9,135 bases of DNA from Sphingomonadaceae bacterium (GTDB lineage Bacteria > Pseudomonadota > Alphaproteobacteria > Sphingomonadales > Sphingomonadaceae), in NCBI GenBank assembly GCA_013821585.1, contig JACDGO010000056.1:1-9135 (forward strand), in the 5' to 3' direction. The notes under the pieces were generated by a model. It was not told the origin of the DNA. It saw only the letters and a list, made by a program, of their open reading frames with translations, and ran no database searches. This document shows positions 1 to 5,474 of the stretch, one piece after another (the stretch's first letter is position 1; each line of letters starts with the position of its first letter). Both the position numbers and the translations under genes were made by a program.

Positions 1-199
1 CTATCAGCGGCGAGACGACGACGCAGGTGCCGGGCAGCGCGAGCGCGGGAAGCTGATAGCACAGCGACTTGCCCGCCCCCGTCGGCATGATCGCCGCGGT
101 GCGCTTCCCCGCCATGACGCGGTCGATGACCTGCGCCTGCACGCCGCGAAACGCGGGAAAGCCGAAGGTGGTGCGGAGGATTTCGAGGGGGGTGGTCAT
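1..199 (-). CDS. recQ: RecQ-family ATP-dependent DNA helicase, N-terminal part (runs off the window)
   Basis: This is the first 66 codons of a superfamily 2, 3'-to-5' DNA helicase of the RecQ family, which unwinds recombination and replication-fork intermediates. The translation begins [20 protein letters not shown] and shows the RecQ motif 0 ([10 protein letters not shown], about residues 12-21), then motif I/Walker A as [16 protein letters not shown] (39-54), where K44 would bind ATP phosphate, then motif Ia as VVVSPLI (60-66). The DEAH box, RQC and HRDC regions lie outside the window, so completeness cannot be judged. The ATG at 199-197 overlaps the TGA of the upstream PemK/MazF toxin (198-196) in an ATGA arrangement, implying translational coupling. 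RecQ is normally not a toxin-antitoxin partner; co-transcription is inferred from the overlap. Confidence 0.9.
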   Translation of the reverse strand, partial: MTTPLEILRTTFGFPAFRGVQAQVIDRVMAGKRTAAIMPTGAGKSLCYQLPALALPGTCVVVSPLI

Positions 200-531
200 G
201 CGCCTTCCGCCAAGCCGAGCAGCCGCACCAGCGCCGCCTCGATCTCATACATTTCGTCATCGGACAAAACGCCCACGATGTCGCGCGCCTTGCTCCGCCG
301 CACCGCGATCACGGCGTCGACCATCGCATCGCTGGTCTCGAGCAAGCCATTGGTCGAGGTTGGCGCGAATCGCGGCCGGACGATATTCGGTTCGCTATCC
401 TCGGCCGTGGTGAAGCCCACCAGCAGAACGAGCGCGGTTTGATAGGCGTCCGACTGGACGACGACATAGGGCCGCGGCTTGCGCCCGAACGGCTCGCCGG
501 GCGCGGCGATGACGACCTGTCCCCGTTTCAA
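196..531 (-). CDS. PemK/MazF-family toxin (type II toxin-antitoxin)
   Basis: A 111-residue protein of typical MazF/PemK length. Family members are sequence-specific ribosome-independent endoribonucleases that cut mRNA and arrest growth when their antitoxin is degraded. The N-terminus [13 protein letters not shown] matches the first beta strand of the fold, followed by a flexible loop and [11 protein letters not shown] (residues 18-28), which holds the conserved Arg (R20) of the active site region. [11 protein letters not shown] (about 35-45) carries the conserved Thr segment. The C-terminal helix ([17 protein letters not shown]) is present, so the toxin looks intact. Its ATG overlaps the stop of the MazE-like antitoxin by 4 bases (528-531), and its own stop overlaps the recQ start. 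Cleavage specificity cannot be read from sequence. Confidence 0.9.
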   Translation of the reverse strand: MKRGQVVIAAPGEPFGRKPRPYVVVQSDAYQTALVLLVGFTTAEDSEPNIVRPRFAPTSTNGLLETSDAMVDAVIAVRRSKARDIVGVLSDDEMYEIEAALVRLLGLAEGA

Positions 532-758
532 TCCTCCAGGCCCGGCCCATCGCGAAGCGCTTCAAGTTCTTTGAGCACCTCCGGATGCCGATCATACCAT
601 CGGTTAAGCGCCTCGCAGTCGCGCCGGATGCGTTCCTTGACTTCAGGAAGGCGGAAATCAGGTAGCCAGAAGGTCTTGGGCCGCAAACCCTTGGCGCGCA
701 TCGCCGCTCGCCAGCGCTTCGCGCGCTCTGCTCCGGAAAGAGGGCGCTCCATGTTCAT
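528..758 (-). CDS. MazE-like antitoxin (DUF3018 type)
   Basis: A 76-residue basic protein that should neutralise the PemK/MazF toxin encoded immediately downstream. The segment RAKRWRAAMRAKGLRPKTFW followed by LPD (about residues 12-34) is the signature of the MazE-like DUF3018 family, in which the N-terminal part is expected to bind DNA and the acidic/helical C-terminus (ALNRWYDRHPEVLKELEALR) to wrap the toxin. The usual order, antitoxin first and toxin second with a 4-base overlap, is kept. ATG 758-756 is taken as start; ATG 752-750 (MERPLSG) is an in-frame alternative. Neither has a visible Shine-Dalgarno sequence. A perfect 14-bp palindrome (766-779) lies 7 bp upstream and is a likely binding site for autorepression. 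Confidence 0.87.
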   Translation of the reverse strand: MNMERPLSGAERAKRWRAAMRAKGLRPKTFWLPDFRLPEVKERIRRDCEALNRWYDRHPEVLKELEALRDGPGLED

Positions 759-765
759 GGGTGCG

Positions 766-779
766 CGTTACGCGTAACG
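766..779. promoter_or_regulatory. Perfect 14-bp palindrome, candidate antitoxin operator
   Basis: The sequence cgttacgcgtaacg is a perfect inverted repeat with no loop, placed between the ABC exporter stop (795) and the antitoxin ATG (758). On the minus strand TTGCGG (793-788), 17 bases and TAACGC (770-765) can be read as a weak -35/-10 pair, so the palindrome would cover the spacer and -10. MazE-type antitoxins repress their own promoters through palindromes; that role is inferred here. Confidence 0.5.
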
Positions 780-794
780 GTCGCGCACCGCAAG

Positions 795-2609
795 TTACTC
801 TGCCGCCACCGCTTCCTCCTCCGCCTCGGCCGCCTGCCGCGTCCACATCTCGGCGTAGAGGCCGTCGCGGCGCAGCAGCTCCGCGTGCGTGCCGCGCTCG
901 ACGATGCGTCCCGCCTCCAGAACGATGATCTGGTCGGCGTCGGCGATGGTCGACAGGCGATGCGCGATGACGATCGTCGTGCGCCCCGCCTCGACCGCGC
1001 ACAGCGTCGTCTGGATTTCGCCTTCGGTGCGGCTGTCGAGCGCCGAGGTTGCTTCGTCGAGGATCAGGATCGGCGGATTCTTGAGCAAGGTCCGCGCGAT
1101 CGCGACGCGCTGCTTTTCCCCGCCCGAGAGCTTCAACCCGCGTTCACCGACGCGAGCGTCATATTGATCGGGCAGGCTCGCGATGAAGCCGTGGATCGCC
1201 GCGCCGCGCGCCGCGCCTTCGACCTCCGCCTGCGTCGCGCCGTCGCGGCCGTAGGCAATATTGTAGCCGATCGAGTCGTTGAACAGCACCGTGTCCTGCG
1301 GGACGATGCCGATCGCGGCGCGCAGCGAGGATTGCGCGACCGCGCGAATGTCCTGCCCGTCGATCATGATGCGCCCGCCGGTCACGTCGTAGAAACGGAA
1401 CAACAGGCGCGCGAGCGTCGACTTGCCCGCGCCCGACGGACCGACGACCGCGAGTGTGCCGCCCGCGGGCACCTCGAAGTCGATTCCGTGGAGGATCGCG
1501 CGATCGGGATCATAATGGAAGGCGACGTTTTCGAACCGCACGACGCCCTGCGACACAGCGAGCGGCGGTGCACCGGGCGCGTCGACGATTTCAGCGGGCG
1601 TGTCGATCAGCGCGAACATCGCACCCATGTCGATCAGCCCCTGGCGGATAGTGCGATAGACCATGCCGAGCATGTCGAGCGGGCGAAACAGCTGCGCGAG
1701 GAGTGTGTTGACGAGCACGACGTCGCCGGTAGTGAAGCGCCCCTTCGACCAGCCCCAGACGGTAAAGCCCATCGCGCCCGCCATCATCAGGTTGGTGACG
1801 AACGACTGGCCGATATTGAGCCAGGCGAGCGAGTTTTCCGACTTCACCGCCGCGTCGGCATAGCCCTTCGCCGCACGGCCGTAGCGCGCCGCCTCGCGGT
1901 CCTCGGCGCTAAAATATTTGACCGTCTCGTAGTTGAGCAGCGAATCGACCGCTTTCGCGACCGCGCCGGTGTCGAGGTCGTTCATCGTCACTCGCAATTG
2001 CGCGCGCCAGTCGGTCACGGCGCGCGTGAAAGCGATGTAAAGCGCGACCATCGCCAGTGTCGCCGCGACCAGGCCGAAGCCAAACTTGACCCAGAAGATC
2101 ACCGACACCGCGGTCAGCTCGATGATCGTCGGCGCGATGTTGAACAGCAGGAAATAGAGCATGGTGTCGATGCTCTTAGTGCCGCGCTCGATGACTTTCG
2201 AAACCGCGCCGGTGCGCCGCTCGAGGTGGAAGCGCAGCGATAGGTCGTGGAGGTGGCGAAAGACGTGGACCGCGAGGTGGCGCGTCGCGTCCTGGCCCAC
2301 GCGTTCGAAGATGGTGTTCCTGAGGTTGTCGAACAGCACGCCCGCGAAGCGCGCGCCGGCATAGGCGGCGACGAGTGCGATGGCGATCGCCGCGCCCTTC
2401 TCCATCCCCGGCACCATGCGGTCGATCGCCGCCTTGTAGGCGAAGGGCATGATCAACGTCGTCGCCTTGGCTATGAGCACAAGCAGCAACGCAAGGACGA
2501 CCCGGATGCGAAGCGCGGGTGCGTCGGCGGGCCAGAGATAGACGAGGAAGCGTCTGAGCGTGGCGAGGCCGGGCGGCGGCGTTTCGATTGTTTCGGCGAT
2601 CGGCGGCAT
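795..2609 (-). CDS. Atm1/HMT1-type ABC half-exporter (permease fused to ATPase), glutathione-conjugate/heavy-metal export type
   Basis: A 604-residue inner-membrane ABC half-transporter that works as a homodimer. The N-terminal membrane domain (about residues 20-330) is followed by the nucleotide-binding domain, with Walker A GPSGAGKS (390-397), Q-loop Q438, signature LSGGE (494-498), Walker B ILDEAT (from 516) and H-loop AHRLST (H550 region). It matches, from memory, Novosphingobium Atm1 along its whole length, including PFAYKAAID, FDNLRN, ERVGQDATRHLA and LLNYETVKYF. Residues I recall as lining the NaAtm1 oxidised-glutathione pocket are kept at the same spacing: Y191, R202, R206, N265, Q268. 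Transport of glutathione conjugates or metal-glutathione adducts is therefore likely. The ATG at 2609 gives the MPP start seen in that homologue; a GTG at 2627 adds six residues. Its stop lies 36 bp before the antitoxin start. Confidence 0.93.
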   Translation of the reverse strand: MPPIAETIETPPPGLATLRRFLVYLWPADAPALRIRVVLALLLVLIAKATTLIMPFAYKAAIDRMVPGMEKGAAIAIALVAAYAGARFAGVLFDNLRNTIFERVGQDATRHLAVHVFRHLHDLSLRFHLERRTGAVSKVIERGTKSIDTMLYFLLFNIAPTIIELTAVSVIFWVKFGFGLVAATLAMVALYIAFTRAVTDWRAQLRVTMNDLDTGAVAKAVDSLLNYETVKYFSAEDREAARYGRAAKGYADAAVKSENSLAWLNIGQSFVTNLMMAGAMGFTVWGWSKGRFTTGDVVLVNTLLAQLFRPLDMLGMVYRTIRQGLIDMGAMFALIDTPAEIVDAPGAPPLAVSQGVVRFENVAFHYDPDRAILHGIDFEVPAGGTLAVVGPSGAGKSTLARLLFRFYDVTGGRIMIDGQDIRAVAQSSLRAAIGIVPQDTVLFNDSIGYNIAYGRDGATQAEVEGAARGAAIHGFIASLPDQYDARVGERGLKLSGGEKQRVAIARTLLKNPPILILDEATSALDSRTEGEIQTTLCAVEAGRTTIVIAHRLSTIADADQIIVLEAGRIVERGTHAELLRRDGLYAEMWTRQAAEAEEEAVAAE

Positions 2610-2775
2610 CCCTCGGGGTCCCTGCACTCACAGCTCACGGGAACCCATGCCCGCGTCCGGCGGCTGATATGGCGCGCGACGGGGCATTTTCCAATGGAGC
2701 CGCTCGTCTACCTCCTGACTTCCCTATAGGTGATGATGGGACGGTGCGTCGCGTTGGGGCGGCGAGATAGGCGCG

Positions 2776-3009
2776 TTAGGGCAGGTCGTAGACGGTGAGC
2801 GCGCAGCGCCGGCCGTTTTCGGCGCAGGCTCTCTTCGTCACGGTCGCCTGAACGCCGCTCTCGAGACGCAGGGATGCGGCACGAAGCGTCACCGGACGCA
2901 GGATTTCGGCGCGGGCAATGGCTTGCGCGGTCGCGTACGCGCCATCGGTCGCGGGCGGGGCGGCGAAAACGAGCGCAATTAACGCGACAGCAACCATGAT
3001 TCGAGCCAT
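2776..3009 (-). CDS. Small predicted secreted protein, unknown function
   Basis: A 77-residue protein I do not recognise. MARIMVAVALIALVFAAPPA and the following TDGAYA look like a Sec signal peptide with likely cleavage after A26 or A28, leaving a mature chain of about 50 residues. The mature part is rich in beta-type alternation (EILRPVTLRAASLRLESGVQ) and carries just two cysteines, C62 and C69, close enough for a disulfide in the periplasm. The ATG at 3009 is preceded by GAAAGG only 3 bases upstream, a short spacing. The frame stays open upstream to 3234, but that extension is Arg/Ala-rich and places the signal peptide internally, so it was not used. It diverges from the peroxiredoxin gene with 139 bp between starts. 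Confidence 0.7.
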   Translation of the reverse strand: MARIMVAVALIALVFAAPPATDGAYATAQAIARAEILRPVTLRAASLRLESGVQATVTKRACAENGRRCALTVYDLP

Positions 3010-3137
3010 GCGCCTTTCAAGCGCCGGAAGCGAGGCTGGTCCGCGACTGCGGGTGTCCCGCCCCGGCACCGTCCGCTTTCGGCACGGCGCTGTTTGGAAG
3101 ATCGCGGCCAGAGGCGTAAGCTGCGTGGTGACCCCAT

Positions 3138-3143
3138 AGGAGA
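3138..3143 (+). promoter_or_regulatory. Shine-Dalgarno sequence of the peroxiredoxin gene
   Basis: AGGAGA lies 5 bases before the ATG at 3149, a strong ribosome binding site that fixes this start and the signal peptide that follows it. Confidence 0.75.
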
Positions 3144-3148
3144 CTGCC

Positions 3149-3676
3149 ATGCGCGCCCTCGCCGCCCTTCTTGCCCTCATGCCGCTGCCCGCGCTCGCCG
3201 CGCTTCCGGTCGGTGCGGCCGCGCCCGATTTCACGACGCAGGGCGCGCTCGCGGGAAAGACCTTCAGCTTCTCGTTGGCAAAGGCGCTGAAGAAGGGCCC
3301 GGTCGTGCTCTACTTTTTCCCCGCGGCCTTCACGCAAGGGTGCACGATCGAGGCGCACGAGTTCGCCGAAGCCGCCGCCGATTTCACGCGAGTCGGGGCG
3401 ACGCTGATCGGAGTCGCCGCCGACCCGATCGACAAGCTCGCCAAATTCTCGGTCGAGGACTGCCGCAACAAGTTTCCTGTCGCGGTCGCCACGTCCGAAA
3501 TGATCGCCGCTTATGATGTGACCTTGCCCAAACTTGCCGGCCGGTCGAACCGCACATCCTATGTCATCGGACGCGACCGCCGCATCGCCTTTGCCTATAG
3601 CGCGATGAGCCCGGAAGGACATGTCGCCGGAACTCTCGGCGCGGTGCGCGCGCTCCGTTCGTCGAAAACGCGCTGA
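3149..3676 (+). CDS. Exported peroxiredoxin (AhpC/TSA, PrxQ/BCP-like)
   Basis: A 175-residue thiol peroxidase that reduces H2O2 or organic peroxides with a thioredoxin-type electron donor. Residues 1-18 (MRALAALLALMPLPALAA) are a clear signal peptide, so it should act in the periplasm. The mature part starts with the family's PVGAAAPDF motif. The peroxidatic centre is PAAFTQGC (58-65), giving C65 with the conserved P58 and T62; the conserved Arg is likely R135 or nearby. There is no cysteine five residues after C65 as in E. coli Bcp. The only other cysteine is C105 (VEDCRNKFP), at the helix-3 position used as resolving cysteine in some PrxQ proteins, so an atypical two-Cys mechanism is inferred. 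Stand-alone gene, 76 bp upstream of the PilZ gene. Confidence 0.88.
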   Translation: MRALAALLALMPLPALAALPVGAAAPDFTTQGALAGKTFSFSLAKALKKGPVVLYFFPAAFTQGCTIEAHEFAEAAADFTRVGATLIGVAADPIDKLAKFSVEDCRNKFPVAVATSEMIAAYDVTLPKLAGRSNRTSYVIGRDRRIAFAYSAMSPEGHVAGTLGAVRALRSSKTR

Positions 3677-3685
3677 GGCTTTAAC

Positions 3686-3741
3686 CCCGTCGAAACCGTC
3701 GCGAGCGCAAACCCTTCGCAACGGGACTTATTTTCGACGGG
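3686..3741. repeat. 10-bp perfect inverted repeat between peroxiredoxin and PilZ genes
   Basis: cccgtcgaaa (3686-3695) and tttcgacggg (3732-3741) are exact reverse complements separated by 36 bases. The right arm ends 11 bases before the PilZ ATG. There is no T-run after it, so it does not look like a terminator; it might fold over the PilZ leader or be chance. Confidence 0.4.
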
Positions 3742-3752
3742 ACACGAAGCCA

Positions 3753-4067
3753 ATGCAAAGAGCGCTCAAGCCGCGCGACCATCGCCGGGCGCAACGGCTC
3801 GACGTCCGCTTGGAAGCGGAACTGCGCGAGCCGGGCTCTTCACAGCGGTTCGAGGTGACGGTGGTCGACCTGTCGGTGGTTGGCTTTCGCTGCGAGACGA
3901 GCTTCACCCTGAAGCCCGGCCAGCGTGTGTTCGTGACGATTCCCGGTCTCGGTCCGATCGAGGCGGTCGTCGAGTGGCGGCGGCTGTATGCCTATGGCTG
4001 CAGCTTCGACCGGCCGCTGCACACGGCCGTCTTCGACCTTCTCGTCGCGCGTCACCGCAAGCGCTAA
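3753..4067 (+). CDS. Single-domain PilZ protein (c-di-GMP receptor)
   Basis: A 104-residue protein made of one PilZ domain, which binds the second messenger cyclic di-GMP. Both halves of the binding signature are intact: RxxxR as RRAQR (residues 11-15) and (D/N)xSxxG as DLSVVG (39-44). The rest follows the domain: LKPGQRVFVTIPGLGPIEAVVEW (53-75) and YGCSFDRPL (81-89) near the end. There is no output domain, so it would act by binding a partner, as short PilZ adaptors do in motility or polysaccharide control; no such partner is nearby. The frame is open upstream to 3621, but homology begins at the ATG at 3753; the ribosome binding site (cgaag) is weak. Confidence 0.87.
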   Translation: MQRALKPRDHRRAQRLDVRLEAELREPGSSQRFEVTVVDLSVVGFRCETSFTLKPGQRVFVTIPGLGPIEAVVEWRRLYAYGCSFDRPLHTAVFDLLVARHRKR

Positions 4068-4133
4068 AGCCGGCCGGGCTCGAACGCCGACCCGTTGACG
4101 ATCCGTTAGGCAGGCACGGGTAAACGAAAGGCC

Positions 4134-4307
4134 ATGTGGCCTTTTCGCATGCGGACCGTGTTCAAGAATCGCTGGTGGACGCTTGCCTTCGCGGCGCTCG
4201 TCTGCTGGCAGGCGGTCGACTATGTTCAGGGCAGCGACGCGGGCGCCGACAACGCGGCGTCGGCCGACGAAGCCAATATGGCCGCGGACGCGCTCAACAG
4301 GATGTGA
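4134..4307 (+). CDS. 57-residue single-pass membrane protein, unknown function
   Basis: A short frame starting MWPFRMRTVFKNRWWTLAFA. Basic residues at 5-13 are followed by one hydrophobic helix (about 14-30, WWTLAFAALVCWQAVDY) and a small, acidic, Ala-rich tail (GSDAGADNAASADEANMAAD) that should lie in the periplasm by the positive-inside rule. GAAAGG lies two bases before the ATG. I recall similar tiny proteins in sphingomonads but cannot name a family. It follows the PilZ gene by 66 bp on the same strand and could share its transcript. Codon use is GC-rich like its neighbours, supporting a real gene. Confidence 0.6.
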   Translation: MWPFRMRTVFKNRWWTLAFAALVCWQAVDYVQGSDAGADNAASADEANMAADALNRM

Positions 4308-4308
4308 G

Positions 4309-4330
4309 CGCGTCCGGGACGCGTCCGTTT
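4309..4330 (+). terminator. Possible short hairpin terminator between convergent genes
   Basis: CGCGTC (4309-4314), loop CGG, GACGCG (4318-4323) forms a six-pair GC hairpin starting one base after the stop of the small membrane protein, followed by tccgttt. The T-run is poor and a second palindrome, ggacgcgtcc (4317-4326), overlaps it. It would separate that gene from the convergent SWIB gene. Confidence 0.35.
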
Positions 4331-4589
4331 ATTTCAGATGCTTGGCGAGATGCTTGTTCATCTCGAACATCGTCACCTTGTCGGCACCGAAGATCGGCCG
4401 CAATTTGGCGTCGGCCATGATCTCGCGCTTGTTCGCCGGGTTCTGAAGGTTGTTCTTCTTGATATAGGCCCAGATCTTGCTGACCATGTCGCCGCGCGTC
4501 ACGGTCCCCGATCCGATCACCGCGGCAAGCTCCGGCGAAGGCGTCAGCGGCTGTTGCAGGGCATTGGGCTTTTTCGGCGCGGTGGCCAT
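4329..4589 (-). CDS. SWIB/MDM2-domain protein
   Basis: An 86-residue protein consisting almost entirely of a SWIB domain, the fold of the BAF60b subunit of eukaryotic chromatin remodellers and the p53-binding part of MDM2. Typical sequence: LQQPLTPSPELAAVIG (11-26), then TRGDMVSKIWAYIKKNNLQN (31-50), PANKREIMADAKLRPIFG (51-68) and VTMFEMNKHLAKHLK (72-86). Stand-alone SWIB proteins are common in Chlamydiae and also found in Proteobacteria, where their role is not established; nucleoid or DNA association has been proposed. The ATG at 4589 has GGGAGG seven to eight bases upstream. An open extension to 4667 is unlikely to be translated. Converges on the small membrane protein gene, 21 bp apart. 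Confidence 0.9.
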   Translation of the reverse strand: MATAPKKPNALQQPLTPSPELAAVIGSGTVTRGDMVSKIWAYIKKNNLQNPANKREIMADAKLRPIFGADKVTMFEMNKHLAKHLK

Positions 4590-4817
4590 AGTCGTTCCTC
4601 CCGGTTGTTTCGTCGCACGCGGAGCGTGCTGGAGCGGAGGGATGTTCCGCCTTTTGCCCCGCGTCAAGCCTAAGGGGCGGCCACGGCGGTAATTTTCGCG
4701 ACCAGCGGCGAATAAGAGCGGTTCAGCGCAGCGTTAACCACTTGGCAACCATTTGAATTTATGTCTCGTTAACGGTTCAGGTCGCGAGTTTGCGACCGGG
4801 TTTGAGGGGGTTTGACG
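4590..4817. promoter_or_regulatory. Divergent intergenic region between SWIB and DUF4893 genes
   Basis: This 228-bp spacer must hold both promoters. Its right half (about 4733-4775) is AT-richer than the surroundings and contains two gttaac sites at 4733-4738 and 4768-4773. A small inverted repeat, ggtcgc (4780-4785) and gcgacc (4792-4797), lies in the leader of the lipoprotein gene. No convincing -35/-10 pair could be fixed. Confidence 0.4.
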
Positions 4818-5471
4818 ATGCGCGCGCTGCCGGCGATGTTCGCGATAGCCTGCGCGGTGCTTTCCGGATGCATGACGAAGCGCACCCCGCCGCCGGGCAC
4901 GAGCGTCAGCGTCGCGCCGGTCGAGGAGGGGCTGCCGACCGCGTGGCGGCAGGTCGCGACCGCGGCCGACATCATGCGGATCGACGCGCTCGGTGCTGCG
5001 TGGACGCACGGGCTCGCGGTGGCGCGGCCGGGTGAGCTCGCGCGCGAAGCCGCCTTGCTTGATCCCAAGAGCGCGCTGACGAAGCCCGCGCCGTCGCCGG
5101 GCGCCTATCGCTGCCGTATGATAAAGCTCGGGGCGAGCGGCCGTCGCGCGCTTCAGGCGTTCAAGCCGTTCTTCTGTTTCGTCGGCGCGGAGGGCGCGCT
5201 GCTGACCTTCGCCAAGGCCAGCGGAACCCAGCGGCCGGCCGGGCGGCTATGGGACGACGGCGACAAAAGGCTGGTGTTTCTCGGCGCGATGGCGCTCAGC
5301 CCCGACGCGCCGCCGCCCGCCTATGGCGCGGACGTGAGGCGCAACCGCGTCGGCGTGGTCGAACGCATCGGCGACTTTCGCTGGCGCATGACACTCTTGC
5401 CGCAGGGCGGCGACGCCGCGCTCGACGTGATCGAGCTGGTGCCCAACACGCCACCGCCGAGCGCGAGCTGA
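4818..5471 (+). CDS. DUF4893 domain lipoprotein
   Basis: A 217-residue predicted lipoprotein. MRALPAMFAIACAVLSGC is a lipoprotein signal with lipobox LSGC, C18 being the acylated residue. The rest is a DUF4893 domain, a family frequent in sphingomonads and without known function: WRQVATAADIMRIDALGAAW (about 43-62), GAYRCRMIKLG, PFFCFVGAEGALLTFAKASG, GTQRPAGRLW, KRLVFLGAMAL, GVVERIGDFRWRM and a C-terminal DVIELVP. Two cysteines within the domain (YRCR and FFCFV) could form a disulfide. The start at 4818 is supported by GAGGGGG (4805-4810 region) seven bases upstream; a TTG two codons earlier is less likely. Converges with the CoA-transferase with only 3 bp between stops. Confidence 0.87.
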   Translation: MRALPAMFAIACAVLSGCMTKRTPPPGTSVSVAPVEEGLPTAWRQVATAADIMRIDALGAAWTHGLAVARPGELAREAALLDPKSALTKPAPSPGAYRCRMIKLGASGRRALQAFKPFFCFVGAEGALLTFAKASGTQRPAGRLWDDGDKRLVFLGAMALSPDAPPPAYGADVRRNRVGVVERIGDFRWRMTLLPQGGDAALDVIELVPNTPPPSAS

Positions 5472-5474
5472 CGC

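Noticed and set aside
885..2243. A 452-codon open frame on the plus strand opposite the ABC exporter.
   Set aside because: The translation is a run of Arg, Asp and Ala typical of GC-rich antisense frames, with no motif, while the minus strand holds a complete ABC transporter.
2628..2775. Spacer upstream of the ABC exporter, including aggaggt on the minus strand near 2710.
   Set aside because: No start codon lies at a usable distance from this strong Shine-Dalgarno-like word and no coding frame follows, so it appears to be chance.
3017..3721. A 234-codon minus-strand frame over the peroxiredoxin gene.
   Set aside because: Arg/Gly/Glu-rich shadow of a gene with clear peroxiredoxin motifs on the plus strand.
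4662..4667. TTGACG on the minus strand as a -35 box for the SWIB gene.
   Set aside because: No acceptable -10 follows at 16-18 bases.
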